Part shown: positions 1-9,053 of the stretch, in pieces
Layout of the letters: each line of letters begins with the position of its first letter
Numbering within the stretch: the stretch's first letter is position 1
Assembly: GCA_949471785.1 (NCBI GenBank)
Contig: CASWRE010000006.1
Span: forward strand, 30,100 to 94,099
Direction of reading: 5' to 3'
Source of the DNA: an uncultured Lachnospiraceae bacterium
GTDB lineage: Bacteria > Bacillota > Clostridia > Lachnospirales > Lachnospiraceae
Length of the DNA: 64,000 bases
Notes under the pieces: model-generated
Told to the model about the DNA's origin: nothing
What the model saw: the letters and a program-made list of their open reading frames with translations, nothing else
Database searches by the model: none
Translations under genes and position numbers: made by a program

Positions 1-1657
1 CATGCATATATTTCATGCGCTCGCTTGTATCTGTGGCAGATTTTGCCTGCTGGATCAGTTTATCATAGTCCTCGCTCGCATACTGGGCGTCGTTGTTTCC
101 TCCGCCTGTCAGCCACATATCCAGGAAGGACATGGGATCGTTGTAATCGGCAATCCAGCCGTTACGGGCGATGGAATAGTCGCCGTCTTTACGGGTCTGC
201 AGGAAGGTATTCCACTCCTGGTTGTTCAGGGTAACGGTAACGCCGAGAACATCCTCCCACATAAACTGCAGAGCTTCCGCCACTGCTTTGTGGTTATCAT
301 CTGTGTTATACAGATATTCGACTACCGGGAAGCCCTCGCCGCCCGGATAACCGGCTTCTGCCAGCAGTTCTTTGGCCTTTTCACAGTTTGCCGCATAATC
401 CGCATCCGTTTCCGCATAGTAGCCGCCGCCGACGGTACGGAAGTCGTCGCCGGAAGCGCCTGCCGCGTCATAGACACCGGCCGGTACGAAACCGTTTGCC
501 TCAACCTGTCCGGACTGGGTTACCTGGTTTACGATATAGGTACGGTCAACAGCCAGCGTGAAAGCCTGACGTACCAGCGGGTTATCAAAGGGGGCTTTCT
601 GTGTCTGATAGCATACATAGTAGGTACCGATATAGTCAACAATCTTCAGGTCGCCGGAAGCGATCTTATTGGCGATCTCCGCCTGAGGTACATTCTCAAT
701 GAAGTTCAACTCACCGGAATTGAAACCGGAAAGCATGGCGTTTGCGTCGTCCATCAGCTTCCAGGTGATGGTATCCGGTCCCAGATTAGCGTAATCATAA
801 TACTGATCATTCTTTTCCATAATGATCTCCGAATTATGATTCCATGCCTGCATCTTGTAAGACCCGTTGGTGATGTATGTGGCCGGATCAAAAGTCCACT
901 GATCGCCGTTTGCCTCGATGGTATCCTGACGCACCGGGAGCATGGCCGGGAATGCGCACAGCTCCTCAAAATACGGCAAATCGGTGGTGATCGTCACCTC
1001 AAAGGTCTTATCATCCAGCGCTTTTGCCGCCAGCTCGGACGGGTCTTTTTCCCCTGCCATGATCTCATTGGCATTTACGACACAGTCCAGCATATAGTTG
1101 TAGTCAGCGGCCGTCTCCGGCGTAACCAGACGTTTCCATGCATATTCAAAATCGCCGGCCGTTACAGGCTGTCCGTCCGACCATTTGATGTCGTCGCGGA
1201 GCTTAAAGGTGTAAGTCACCGTTCCGTCGTCGTTCGTTTTCTTATCGTAGCTCTCTGCCTGTCCGTAAGTGATCTGCGCACTGTTCGACGTACCGTCAGT
1301 ACCGTCTACTTCTGTACCGGTATCTTTCCATTTCATAAGACCTTCAAACAGATGCAGGGTCATCATGGCGCCGTCTACGGCAGAATTCAGCGCCGGATCA
1401 ATGGTCTGGGGCTCGGAGGCCACGTTTACCGTGATATTCTTTCCGTCCCAGGTTACGGCGCCGGCTTCGCTCGCGGCGGATGAAGCGGCCTCGCCCGTGT
1501 CGGATGCGGCTGCCGACCCTTCTGACTGTGTGGTGGATGACTCTGCAGGCGCTGCGCTTCCCTGTGACGAGGAGCCGGAATTACTTCCGCATCCCGCGAG
1601 CACAGAAACGCCCATGGCAGCTGTAAGTGCAAGAGCTGTAAGCTTTTTCAGTTTCAT
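1..1657 (-). CDS. Oligopeptide ABC transporter substrate-binding lipoprotein (OppA/DppA type), C-terminus beyond the window
   Basis: Binds peptides outside the membrane and hands them to the OppB/OppC channel. The minus-strand frame starts with ATG at 1655-1657, behind a GGAGGGA site at 1661-1667, and stays open to the left edge (about 552 codons seen). The N-terminus is a lipoprotein signal (MKLKKLTALALTAAMG... with LAGCG as lipobox), followed by a Ser/Ala/Glu-rich linker of about 40 residues typical of surface-anchored binding proteins. The body has hallmarks of the SBP_bac_5 family: SEPQTIDPALNS near residue 80, KLRDDIKWSDGQPVTAGDFEYAWKR and ANEIMAGEKDP. It is the last gene of the opp operon, 60 bp after oppF. 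A short inverted repeat (1689-1703) lies in that gap. The exact ligand (oligo- or dipeptide) cannot be read from sequence. Confidence 0.93.
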   Translation of the reverse strand, partial: MKLKKLTALALTAAMGVSVLAGCGSNSGSSSQGSAAPAESSTTQSEGSAAASDTGEAASSAASEAGAVTWDGKNITVNVASEPQTIDPALNSAVDGAMMTLHLFEGLMKWKDTGTEVDGTDGTSNSAQITYGQAESYDKKTNDDGTVTYTFKLRDDIKWSDGQPVTAGDFEYAWKRLVTPETAADYNYMLDCVVNANEIMAGEKDPSELAAKALDDKTFEVTITTDLPYFEELCAFPAMLPVRQDTIEANGDQWTFDPATYITNGSYKMQAWNHNSEIIMEKNDQYYDYANLGPDTITWKLMDDANAMLSGFNSGELNFIENVPQAEIANKIASGDLKIVDYIGTYYVCYQTQKAPFDNPLVRQAFTLAVDRTYIVNQVTQSGQVEANGFVPAGVYDAAGASGDDFRTVGGGYYAETDADYAANCEKAKELLAEAGYPGGEGFPVVEYLYNTDDNHKAVAEALQFMWEDVLGVTVTLNNQEWNTFLQTRKDGDYSIARNGWIADYNDPMSFLDMWLTGGGNNDAQYASEDYDKLIQQAKSATDTSERMKYMH

Positions 1658-1717
1658 AGTTCCCTCCATATAAAATTATATTTGATAAACAGCCTTGTGC
1701 TGTATTACCCCAAAATA

Positions 1718-2749
1718 TTATAAATTATGGCACGCCGCCCAATGATCCGGCGCATACTCCTTAAACTCCGGAACCTCCCCGCGGCACTTTTCCGTCGCAT
1801 GAGGACAGCGTGTATGGAAACGGCATCCGGTGGGCGGGTTCATCGGAGACGGAATATCCCCCTCCAGTATGATGCGCTGCCTGCTGCGGCTCAGCTGCGG
1901 GTCCGGAACGGGCACTGCCGAGAGCAACGTCTGTGTATACGGGTGCATCGGATTACGGTTCAATTCGTAACTTTCAGCCAGCTCCACCATGGTCCCCAGG
2001 TACATAACGCCGATCCGGTTGGAGATATGGCGTACAACGGACAGATCGTGGGCAATGAACAGGTAGGTCAGCCCCAGCTCCTTCTGCATATCCTCCAGCA
2101 TATTCACTACCTGGGACTGGATGGAAACGTCCAGCGCGGAAATCGGCTCGTCGCACACGATAAACTCCGGATTAACGGCCAGGGCGCGGGCGATACCGAC
2201 ACGCTGCTGCTGTCCTCCGGAAAACTCATGGGGATAACGATTGGCATGTTCCGTATTCAGCCCCACTGTCGAGAGCAATTCCTTAATCCGGTCCATACGA
2301 TCGGTCTTGGATTCAAACAGCTTATGGATATCCAGCGCTTCGCCGATAATTTCACCGACTGTCATACGGGGATCAAGGCTCGCGGAAGGGTCCTGAAAGA
2401 TGATCTGCATTTTCCGGCGATAGGGCAGCATATTTGCCTGACGCGGCTTCGGCACTTTCACATCCTGCATTACGCCGTTCGCCCCCGGCTTCCAGGGGTC
2501 TTCTCCTTCATAGATCACCTCGCCGTCATAGACAATCTTCCCCGACGTCGGCTGATGAAGCTGCAGAATTGTCCGGCCCAACGTCGTCTTTCCGCAGCCG
2601 GACTCTCCCACCAGGCCAAGGGTTTCTCCCCGCCTGATAAACACAGAGATATCTTCCACCGCCTGTACGCCGGGTCCTTTCATTCCCTTGACGGGAAAAT
2701 ATTTTTTTAAATGTTCTACGGAAACGAGGATGTCGTCATTCTTATTCAT
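1718..2749 (-). CDS. oppF: Oligopeptide ABC transporter ATP-binding protein OppF
   Basis: Cytoplasmic ATPase that works as a heterodimer with the neighbouring OppD to power peptide uptake. The 343 residues include Walker [10 protein letters not shown] (about residues 48-56), the signature [15 protein letters not shown], Walker [10 protein letters not shown] and a switch His in IAHDLSV. The C-terminal oligopeptide-transporter extension carries a cysteine cluster ([14 protein letters not shown]). I chose the ATG at 2747-2749 because GGAGGG sits 8 nt upstream; a GTG start 7 codons further upstream is open but lacks a site. The start overlaps the end of oppD by 8 bp, so the two are probably translationally coupled. 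Confidence 0.95.
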   Translation of the reverse strand: MNKNDDILVSVEHLKKYFPVKGMKGPGVQAVEDISVFIRRGETLGLVGESGCGKTTLGRTILQLHQPTSGKIVYDGEVIYEGEDPWKPGANGVMQDVKVPKPRQANMLPYRRKMQIIFQDPSASLDPRMTVGEIIGEALDIHKLFESKTDRMDRIKELLSTVGLNTEHANRYPHEFSGGQQQRVGIARALAVNPEFIVCDEPISALDVSIQSQVVNMLEDMQKELGLTYLFIAHDLSVVRHISNRIGVMYLGTMVELAESYELNRNPMHPYTQTLLSAVPVPDPQLSRSRQRIILEGDIPSPMNPPTGCRFHTRCPHATEKCRGEVPEFKEYAPDHWAACHNL

Positions 2750-3785
2750 TTTCACTGCCCTCCGTTTCACTTTCCTCTTGCCGGTTCTTCATCTCTTCCT
2801 GAATCCGCAGCCAGCAGGCGGCCCGATGCTCTCTGCCCATGTTTACATAGGGGGGCATTTTCTGCAGACATACTTTCATGGTATGCTCGCACCGCGGCGC
2901 AAAGGGACATCCCTCCGGCGGATTTAACATATCAACGGGCGTACCTTCGATCGGAATCAGGCGCTCGTAGCTTTCCGCATCCACACGGGGCATCGAACGC
3001 AGCAGCCCCTTTGTATAAGGATGTCCAGGATTATAAAAAATATCATCCACCGAACCCTGCTCCACCATTTTTCCCGCATACATAACGGACACTTTATCGC
3101 AGATTTCCGCCACCACGCCCAGATTGTGGGTAATGAAGACAATTCCCATATGATTCTTCTTCTGAAGCTCTTTCATCAGCTCCAGGATCTGGGCCTGGAT
3201 CGTAACGTCCAGCGCCGTCGTGGGCTCGTCGGCAATCAAAAGTTTCGGATGACAGATCAATCCCATGGCGATCATAACGCGCTGGCGCATACCGCCGGAT
3301 AACTCATGGGGATACTGCCCCATTCGTTTTTCCACATTATTGATACCTACCTGCTCGAGCATTTCCATCGCTCTTTTCGCAGCTTCTTCTTTAGATATTT
3401 CTTTATTGTGCGCCCGCAGCGCCTCTGTCAACTGATTCCCTATGGTATAAACGGGATTCAGACAGGTCATCGGGTTCTGGAAAATCATGGCTACCTGAGA
3501 ACCGCGGAAGTTGACCATTTCACTCGCCGTCTTCGCCAGCACGTCCTCCCCTTCCAGAGTAATACTGCCGCCCACGACTTTTCCCGGCGACTGCAGCAGG
3601 CCGATAATCGAATAGGCCTCCACGCTTTTTCCGGAACCGGATTCCCCCACAATACCCATTACTTCGTTGTAATTCAGATCATATGAGATTCCGTTTACGG
3701 CTTTCACTTCTCCCGCCGGCGTAAAGAAAGACACCTGGAGATCCTTTACTTCCAGTAATTTTTCCGTTTTTCTTTCCTGTTCCAT
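2742..3785 (-). CDS. oppD: Oligopeptide ABC transporter ATP-binding protein OppD
   Basis: Second ATPase of the peptide importer, 347 residues. Seen: Walker A GESGSGKS (about residues 47-54), signature LSGGMRQRVMIAM, Walker B LLIADEPTTALD, H-loop FITHNLGVV, and the OppD/DppD C-terminal domain with cysteines in CPFAPRCEHTMKVC. OppD- and OppF-type proteins share this tail but differ in the signature. An AAGGAG site precedes the ATG. It lies 16 bp after oppC and overlaps oppF, so all of them appear to be one transcript. Confidence 0.95.
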   Translation of the reverse strand: MEQERKTEKLLEVKDLQVSFFTPAGEVKAVNGISYDLNYNEVMGIVGESGSGKSVEAYSIIGLLQSPGKVVGGSITLEGEDVLAKTASEMVNFRGSQVAMIFQNPMTCLNPVYTIGNQLTEALRAHNKEISKEEAAKRAMEMLEQVGINNVEKRMGQYPHELSGGMRQRVMIAMGLICHPKLLIADEPTTALDVTIQAQILELMKELQKKNHMGIVFITHNLGVVAEICDKVSVMYAGKMVEQGSVDDIFYNPGHPYTKGLLRSMPRVDAESYERLIPIEGTPVDMLNPPEGCPFAPRCEHTMKVCLQKMPPYVNMGREHRAACWLRIQEEMKNRQEESETEGSENE

Positions 3786-3801
3786 AAATTATCTCCTTTC
3801 C

Positions 3802-5148
3802 TTATTTCTTTAACCTGGGGTCCAAAGCGTCGCGCAAGCCGTCGCCGAACAGGTTCAACGATAAAATCAGCACACTCAAAATGGCCGCCGGAATAAACAG
3901 TCGATACGGATAAGAAGTCAGCCCACTCAACGCCTCCGAACACATAGAACCCAGACTGGTCAAAGGCGCTGACACGCCGACGCCGACGAAGGAGAGAAAC
4001 GACTCCAAAAAGATCGCCGACGGGATCTGCAGGAAAGTCGTGGTCACAATCTGTCCCACACAGTTCGGCAGCAGATGCCTCCAGATAATACGACTTCCTT
4101 TTGCCCCCAGCGCACGGGCCGCCGTCACATATTCCTGCTGTTTCAACTGCAGAATCTGTCCGCGGATAATACGGCTCATGGTCACCCAATACAAGAGACC
4201 GAACGCAATAAACATGGAAATCAGATTCGGCCCCAGCAACGTCACCAGGCTCTGCACCACGCCGTCGCCGGAATTCTGAAACTGTTCCAGAGCCGGTTTT
4301 AATGTGGCCGACAAAAGCAGGATAATCAGCATTTCCGGAATAGAATAGATAATCTCCACAATACGCTGCATAACATTATCTACCATACCGCCGCAATAGC
4401 CGGAAATCGAGCCGTATACGGCGCCGATGATCAGCACCAGAATAGCCGCGCAGATACCCACAATGATGGACACCCTTGCCCCTACCATAACGCGGACCAT
4501 AATGTCCCGTCCCTGGTCATCCGTACCGAAAATATGGGGGAAAACTTTTTCGCCCTCGGCTATCTTCTGCAATTCCCGGTTGGAATACCCAAAGATTTTT
4601 GCCTTGACGCCCAGTTCTTTCGCGGCCTGCTGAGCTGTCATCTCCGTTTCTTCCGACGACTGCTTGCTGACATTAGCCGAAGCGCGGATTTTGGCTTCCT
4701 CAACTCTGGTCAGCTTTTCCCCCTTTGCCTCCGCCTCGGCGCGGGCCTGCTCGATTGCTTCCTCCACGGAGAGCACCTTTGAGCCGGAGTGTTTTTCGAT
4801 ATAATCATTAATTTTCTGCTGATCTTCCAATGTATAGTGCCACGGATCAAGGGTCTCTGATCCGCGGATCTGTTCTTTATACGAGTAGGGTACGACCTGC
4901 GGCCCTACAAAAGCGAAAATCACCAATAATACAATGACCACGAGCGCAACCATCGCCACCGTATTTTTTCTCAGACGACGCCACGCGTCTTTCCAGTAGG
5001 AAACGTTTTCCCGGTCCTGAATAAAGCTTTCCTTTTCACTTTCCGTTGCCGGTTCAAAAGCATTTTCCGGCAGGGAATTCCAATCCATAATGTCGTCAAT
5101 ATTGGGTTGAAGAGAACCCACTTTATTGTACTTTTTCGTCTCGGCCAT
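3802..5148 (-). CDS. oppC: Oligopeptide ABC transporter permease OppC, with a long extracytoplasmic insertion
   Basis: Membrane channel subunit. At 448 residues it is well above the usual ~300. The first membrane helix is about residues 64-85 (VAMVALVVIVLLVIFAFVG). About 110 charged, helix-prone residues follow before the usual PHIFGTDDQGRDIMVRVMVG motif. The EAA loop (AARALGAKGSRIIWRHLLPN) that contacts the ATPases is intact, and five further helices follow, ending with the expected FNLFGDGLRDALDPRLKK-type tail. By topology the insertion faces outwards, where it could touch the binding protein or the cell wall; that role is inference. It lies 3 bp after oppB. Confidence 0.94.
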   Translation of the reverse strand: MAETKKYNKVGSLQPNIDDIMDWNSLPENAFEPATESEKESFIQDRENVSYWKDAWRRLRKNTVAMVALVVIVLLVIFAFVGPQVVPYSYKEQIRGSETLDPWHYTLEDQQKINDYIEKHSGSKVLSVEEAIEQARAEAEAKGEKLTRVEEAKIRASANVSKQSSEETEMTAQQAAKELGVKAKIFGYSNRELQKIAEGEKVFPHIFGTDDQGRDIMVRVMVGARVSIIVGICAAILVLIIGAVYGSISGYCGGMVDNVMQRIVEIIYSIPEMLIILLLSATLKPALEQFQNSGDGVVQSLVTLLGPNLISMFIAFGLLYWVTMSRIIRGQILQLKQQEYVTAARALGAKGSRIIWRHLLPNCVGQIVTTTFLQIPSAIFLESFLSFVGVGVSAPLTSLGSMCSEALSGLTSYPYRLFIPAAILSVLILSLNLFGDGLRDALDPRLKK

Positions 5149-5151
5149 CGA

Positions 5152-6090
5152 TCAGTTCCCCCTTGTCAAATTAATCCTTGGGTCAACAATCTTATAGCAC
5201 ACATCCACCAGCAGGTTCATCACAATGATAAATGCCGCCAGAAAAATAGTTGTTCCCATGATCAACGGATAATCCCTGTTCTGAATCGACTGGATAAAAT
5301 ACCTGCCCAGCCCGGGAATAGAAAACACCGTTTCTACAACAAGTCCGCCGCACAAGGTAAACGCAACCTGCGGCCCCAGATAAGTGATGACCGGAATCAG
5401 CGCGTTGCGCAGCGCGTGTTTGAAAATAATGACGCCGTTTTTCAAGCCTTTGGCCCGGGCCGTTTTAATATATTCCTGATTGATGGAATCCAGCATCGCC
5501 GTCCGCGTCTGCCGGGACAGGTAACACATCGGATAGAAGCCAAGGGCAATACAGGGCAGCACATAACTGGCCGGCGTCCCGTCAAACAGCGCGGGAAACA
5601 GCTTTACCCCGGCGATCCCGCCGCACAGGGTATGCAATAATAATGTCGCCACTACGAAGCCCGGCATGGATATACCGATGGTACAGACAATCCGCAGGAA
5701 ACTGTCTATCCAGGTTCCCCGCTTGTACGCGGCCAGACACCCCAGCGGTACGCCTGCCAGCACGGCCCACACAATGGCCAGAATACCGACCTTTGCCGAT
5801 ACCGGGAACATCTCTAAAATAATCTGTAATACCGGGCGGTTTTTCTGCATTTTAATGGATGTACCAAAATCTCCCTGAATCAGATTGCCCAAATATTTCC
5901 CCAGCTGGACAATCAGTGGCTGATCCAGGCCATATTTGGCGTTTAGAGCATCAATTGTCGCCTGTGTCGGCGTCTTCTCGGACAGCCACGGATTTCCCGG
6001 AATGGCATTCATCAGGAAAAATGTGGTGCAGGCCACAACTGCCAAAGTTACAATCGCCATAATCACCCGTCGAACCATATACTTTGTCAT
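5152..6090 (-). CDS. oppB: Oligopeptide ABC transporter permease OppB
   Basis: First gene of the operon and partner channel subunit to OppC. The 312 residues are a normal length. N-terminal MTKYMVRRVIMAIVTLAVV starts the first helix. The family motifs FLMNAIPGNPW and YGLDQPLIVQLGKYL occur before residue 75, and the ATPase-contacting EAA loop is TARAKGLKNGVIIFKHALRN. About six membrane helices are expected. The promoter at 6262-6290 leaves an unusually long leader of about 165 nt. Confidence 0.95.
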   Translation of the reverse strand: MTKYMVRRVIMAIVTLAVVACTTFFLMNAIPGNPWLSEKTPTQATIDALNAKYGLDQPLIVQLGKYLGNLIQGDFGTSIKMQKNRPVLQIILEMFPVSAKVGILAIVWAVLAGVPLGCLAAYKRGTWIDSFLRIVCTIGISMPGFVVATLLLHTLCGGIAGVKLFPALFDGTPASYVLPCIALGFYPMCYLSRQTRTAMLDSINQEYIKTARAKGLKNGVIIFKHALRNALIPVITYLGPQVAFTLCGGLVVETVFSIPGLGRYFIQSIQNRDYPLIMGTTIFLAAFIIVMNLLVDVCYKIVDPRINLTRGN

Positions 6091-6261
6091 TCTTCATCCC
6101 ACCTTTATCAAATGTACCGTAAACTCAAAAAAAGAATGCACTCAACTCCCGAGTAGATTTTTTCTGTCTCAAGAAAACGGTAAATGCTGCGCCCTTCATT
6201 TACAGCTTTAAAACGCTAAAGCTTAAAAGCTTAAACTACTGCGCTTACTAATACCCGAAAA

Positions 6262-6290
6262 ATTATAACCTTTTTCAGAATCATTGTCAA
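6262..6290 (-). promoter_or_regulatory. Sigma-A-type promoter of the opp operon
   Basis: On the minus strand: TTGACA (6285-6290), a 17-nt spacer, TATAAT (6262-6267). Both boxes are perfect. It is the only such pair in the 380-bp gap between oppB and the next gene. The leader between about 6255 and 6090 contains a 7-bp hairpin (GTAAATG/CATTTAC) and a run of seven T shortly before the start codon, but I recognise no known riboswitch in it. Confidence 0.85.
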
Positions 6291-6372
6291 TCTGATATTG
6301 GCATCTGCGCGGAAAATGTAAAATCAATCATAAAAACGATGAAAAATACGTGAAAAAATATAAAAGGGCAAC

Positions 6373-6407
6373 AAAAAAGCAGAGTACATATTTCTACATA
6401 CCCTGCT
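6373..6407 (-). terminator. Intrinsic terminator of the arcC/nitroreductase/amidohydrolase operon
   Basis: On the minus strand a 12-bp stem (6396-6407 with 6378-6389, some G-U pairs) and a 6-nt loop are followed by six T (6373-6378). It lies about 65 bp beyond the stop of the amidohydrolase gene at 6471, the expected place for the end of that transcript. Confidence 0.8.
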
Positions 6408-6470
6408 TCTCCGATATTTTCCCATCTGCATCCTATGGAAAAACCTGATCTTCTCTTTTTAGACTTTTCT

Positions 6471-7421
6471 TCAGTCCACCTCGTACTTCTTCCACTCTTC
6501 CTCGTCCGGCTCAATAATTTCCATTCTGCCGTCCGCCTGTTTCACCGCCATCATACGGCATTCTCCCGCCATATTCCCCACCACAAAGGGAAAGAGTTTC
6601 AGGTTCGTGGCGGCGCCGATCCCGCCTTCCCGATCCATGGCGATCACGGACATGCTCCCACAGGAGCCGCCGATCCGCCGAAGCTTTGCGATATGGCCTG
6701 TCAGGACCCTTTCGCAGGCTTCCTGCGCCGGACAGCCGTCCGCCATCCTTTCCACAATGGCATGGGAGAGGCATCCTCTCATGATATCCTCGCCCACTCC
6801 GGTTGCCGCAGCGGCGCCCGCACAGGAGTCTGCATAAAACCCGGACCCTATGACCGGGCTGTCCCCGACCCTTCCGGGATGTTTAAGGAACAGACCAGAA
6901 GTAGACACACCGCAGGCCATGGAGCCCTGCTGATCCCGTCCGATCACGCAGACGGTATCATGGCCGTCATAGGCGTCCCGGCACGCGGGCCCACCGGCTT
7001 TTGCCGTCGCTTTCCTGAATTTTTCCCTGGCCGCCGGCGTCAGCATATTCCGGAACGCAAACTGGTGCTGCCGCGCAAATACCATGGCCCCCTCGCCGGC
7101 CAGAAAACAATTGCGTTCATATTTACTCAATGCGCATGCCACCGCCACAGGATTTCTGATATCGCGGACCGCCATCACGCCGCCGGCCTTCAGAGTATCC
7201 CCGTCCATATAAGCGGCATCCATCTCCAGCTCTCCGTTCCGATTGGGCAGCCCGCCATAGCCGACGGAACAGTAAGCCGCTTCGTCCTCCACGGTTTTCA
7301 CCGCCTCCGTTACCGCTTCCTCAAGACTTTTACCGTCCCCCAGAAGCCGGGAAGCGCGGCGCACTCCCCCCAGAGACATTTTCCAGGTTGCTATCAAATT
7401 CCACCGATCCAACGTTTTCAT
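6471..7421 (-). CDS. Glycosylasparaginase / isoaspartyl peptidase family (N-terminal nucleophile) hydrolase
   Basis: Ntn-hydrolases of this family hydrolyse the beta-amide of asparagine in N4-(beta-N-acetylglucosaminyl)-L-asparagine or related beta-aspartyl compounds. They are made as precursors that cut themselves before a threonine, which becomes the nucleophile. The precursor cleavage site is visible as GHDTVCVIG (Thr about residue 156). Downstream SGLFLKHPGRVGDSPVIGSG carries the substrate-binding Arg-Val-Gly-Asp and Gly residues, and the N-terminus WNLIATWKMSLGG is typical. The ATG at 7421 has GGGAGG 11 nt upstream; an ATG 15 codons earlier (7466) is an alternative with a weaker site. 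No signal peptide is seen, so it is probably cytoplasmic. It follows the nitroreductase gene in the same direction. Confidence 0.85.
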   Translation of the reverse strand: MKTLDRWNLIATWKMSLGGVRRASRLLGDGKSLEEAVTEAVKTVEDEAAYCSVGYGGLPNRNGELEMDAAYMDGDTLKAGGVMAVRDIRNPVAVACALSKYERNCFLAGEGAMVFARQHQFAFRNMLTPAAREKFRKATAKAGGPACRDAYDGHDTVCVIGRDQQGSMACGVSTSGLFLKHPGRVGDSPVIGSGFYADSCAGAAAATGVGEDIMRGCLSHAIVERMADGCPAQEACERVLTGHIAKLRRIGGSCGSMSVIAMDREGGIGAATNLKLFPFVVGNMAGECRMMAVKQADGRMEIIEPDEEEWKKYEVD

Positions 7422-7480
7422 ATGTGCTGCATCCTCCCGGGATTCGTTGTTGTACCATGCCGTCATCTTTTCTTCTGCAG

Positions 7481-8005
7481 TCAGAACACTTCCTGATGTA
7501 CCTTATCCGTCGCCAGGTCCTTCAGCTCATGGGCAGCCGCATGATTTTCGGGCATGCCCAGGGACAGAATCGCTTCCAGCCTGTAATTCTCCGGAAATTT
7601 CAGCCGCTCTCGCAGATATTCCTCCGTGGTCCGATTCCCCGGCGCTTCCCGCAGCCTTCCCTGTATCCAGCAGCTCCCCACGCCCAGGCTGTCCGCCATC
7701 AAATGCATATTGGCCATGGCTATGGAGCAGTCCTCCACCCAGACATCCGTCTTGCTCTCATCTCCCAGTACCACAATAGCACAATCGGCGCCATCCAGCA
7801 TCCGAGAACCGGCCACCCGGCATTCCGCCATTGCCTTCAATGTCTCCCTGCTGCGCACAACAATAAATTCCCAGGGCCTTATGGCTCTTCCCGAAGCCGA
7901 CAGCAATCCGGCCTGCAGGATCTTAAGAAGATTTTCTTCCGTCACCTTTTCCCCCGTATAGTTTCTGACGCTGCGCCTTTTCTGCATGATTTCCAGTAAA
8001 TCCAT
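7481..8005 (-). CDS. Nitroreductase-family flavoprotein
   Basis: Small FMN-dependent oxidoreductase (174 residues). The N-terminal MQKRRSVRNYTGEKV is the FMN-phosphate binding signature of the family. GRAIRPWEFIVVRSRETL, DCSIAMANMHLMADSLGVGSCWIQGRLRE and LSLGMPENH are the other usual blocks. The ATG at 8003-8005 lies 9 nt after GGAGG; a TTG two codons earlier is open but unneeded. The physiological substrate cannot be predicted. Its place between arcC and an asparaginase-type enzyme suggests a shared transcript but not an obvious pathway. Confidence 0.88.
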   Translation of the reverse strand: MDLLEIMQKRRSVRNYTGEKVTEENLLKILQAGLLSASGRAIRPWEFIVVRSRETLKAMAECRVAGSRMLDGADCAIVVLGDESKTDVWVEDCSIAMANMHLMADSLGVGSCWIQGRLREAPGNRTTEEYLRERLKFPENYRLEAILSLGMPENHAAAHELKDLATDKVHQEVF

Positions 8006-8042
8006 CTCCAAAATCCTCCCTGTAACCCCGTCGCCCGGGCCG

Positions 8043-8972
8043 CTATTTTATAATCGTTCCCGCTTTTTCCAGATACCCTTCCTTCGCTTTCTCCATGGAT
8101 GTGATCACTGCCGAGCGGCCCGGCCTCTGCTCCACAAATTCCACAGACGCTTTCAGCTTGGGATACACGGTCTTTTTATCAAACGGTTCTTCCTTCATAT
8201 ACCGCCTGGCCTCCGTGGTGGTGATCAGGCCGATTTTTTCTTCCCGGTCCGTGCCGTAGCCAGCGGAGAGCTGATCCACGCCGGTCAGCAAGAGCAGCTC
8301 GTCGGCGTCCAGAAGCTCGGCCATCAGGCCGCAGACATAATCCTTCTCCACGATGGCGCTGGCCCCTTTGAGCCCCCGGTCCTGCTGCAGCACCGGAATA
8401 CCGCCGCCGCCGCAGGCGATGACAATCTGCCCCGCCTCCAAAAGCGCGCGGATGGAATCAATTTCAATAATGCCCAGGGGCGTGGGCGCCGCCACGATGC
8501 GGCGAAATCCCCCGTCTGTCTCCGTCACGTAATTGCCTTTATACTCCTCCGCCTCGGCCTCCTCGGCGGTCAGCGTGCGCCCGATCACCTTCGTGGGCTC
8601 GTCAAAGGCATCGTCATAGGGGTCCACCAGCACCTGGGTCAGCACCGTGCACACCGGCTTATAGATTCCCCGTTTCAGCAGCTCCGTGCGGATAGCGCTC
8701 TGCAAATCATAGCCGATATATCCCTGGCTCATAGCCGAGCAGACAGCCATCGGGGCCACCGTATAGTGCTCATGCACCTTGCCAAACTCATTCATGGCCG
8801 TATGGATCATCCCCACCTGCTGGGAATTACTGTGGGTGATCGCGATCTCAGCCCCCGCTTCTACCAGATCCGCAATGGCATGTGCCGCCCTCTTTGTCGC
8901 TTCCTTCTGCTCCGGCAGCGTCTTCCCCAACGCCGTATGTCCCAGCGCCACCACTACTTTTTTCTTCATCAT
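8043..8972 (-). CDS. arcC: Carbamate kinase-like protein (divergent ArcC)
   Basis: Carbamate kinase makes ATP from carbamoyl phosphate and ADP, giving ammonia and CO2. The 309 residues carry the amino-acid-kinase fold: VVVALGHTALGKTLPEQK at the N-terminus, ITHSNSQQVGMIHTAMNEF, IVIACGGGGIPVL and a C-terminal YPKLKASVEFVEQRPGRSAVI. The usual GGNA and HGNGPQVG motifs read GHTA and HSNSQQVG here, so it belongs to a divergent branch and activity should not be taken for granted. No arginine deiminase or ornithine carbamoyltransferase gene lies nearby. carAB, which makes carbamoyl phosphate, lies about 1 kb upstream on the same strand. The start may be either of two adjacent ATG codons. Confidence 0.85.
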   Translation of the reverse strand: MMKKKVVVALGHTALGKTLPEQKEATKRAAHAIADLVEAGAEIAITHSNSQQVGMIHTAMNEFGKVHEHYTVAPMAVCSAMSQGYIGYDLQSAIRTELLKRGIYKPVCTVLTQVLVDPYDDAFDEPTKVIGRTLTAEEAEAEEYKGNYVTETDGGFRRIVAAPTPLGIIEIDSIRALLEAGQIVIACGGGGIPVLQQDRGLKGASAIVEKDYVCGLMAELLDADELLLLTGVDQLSAGYGTDREEKIGLITTTEARRYMKEEPFDKKTVYPKLKASVEFVEQRPGRSAVITSMEKAKEGYLEKAGTIIK

Positions 8973-9053
8973 AGCAGATACCTCTCTTCATCTCTATCGT
9001 CTCACTTACCGACTCTGCGGATTCCCATTCTCCGCGAACGGCATACGCATATG

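Noticed and set aside
2..1483. Long open frame (493 codons) on the plus strand
   Set aside because: It is the antisense of the oppA-type gene, has no ribosome site or protein-like motifs, and the minus-strand frame is clearly a binding protein.
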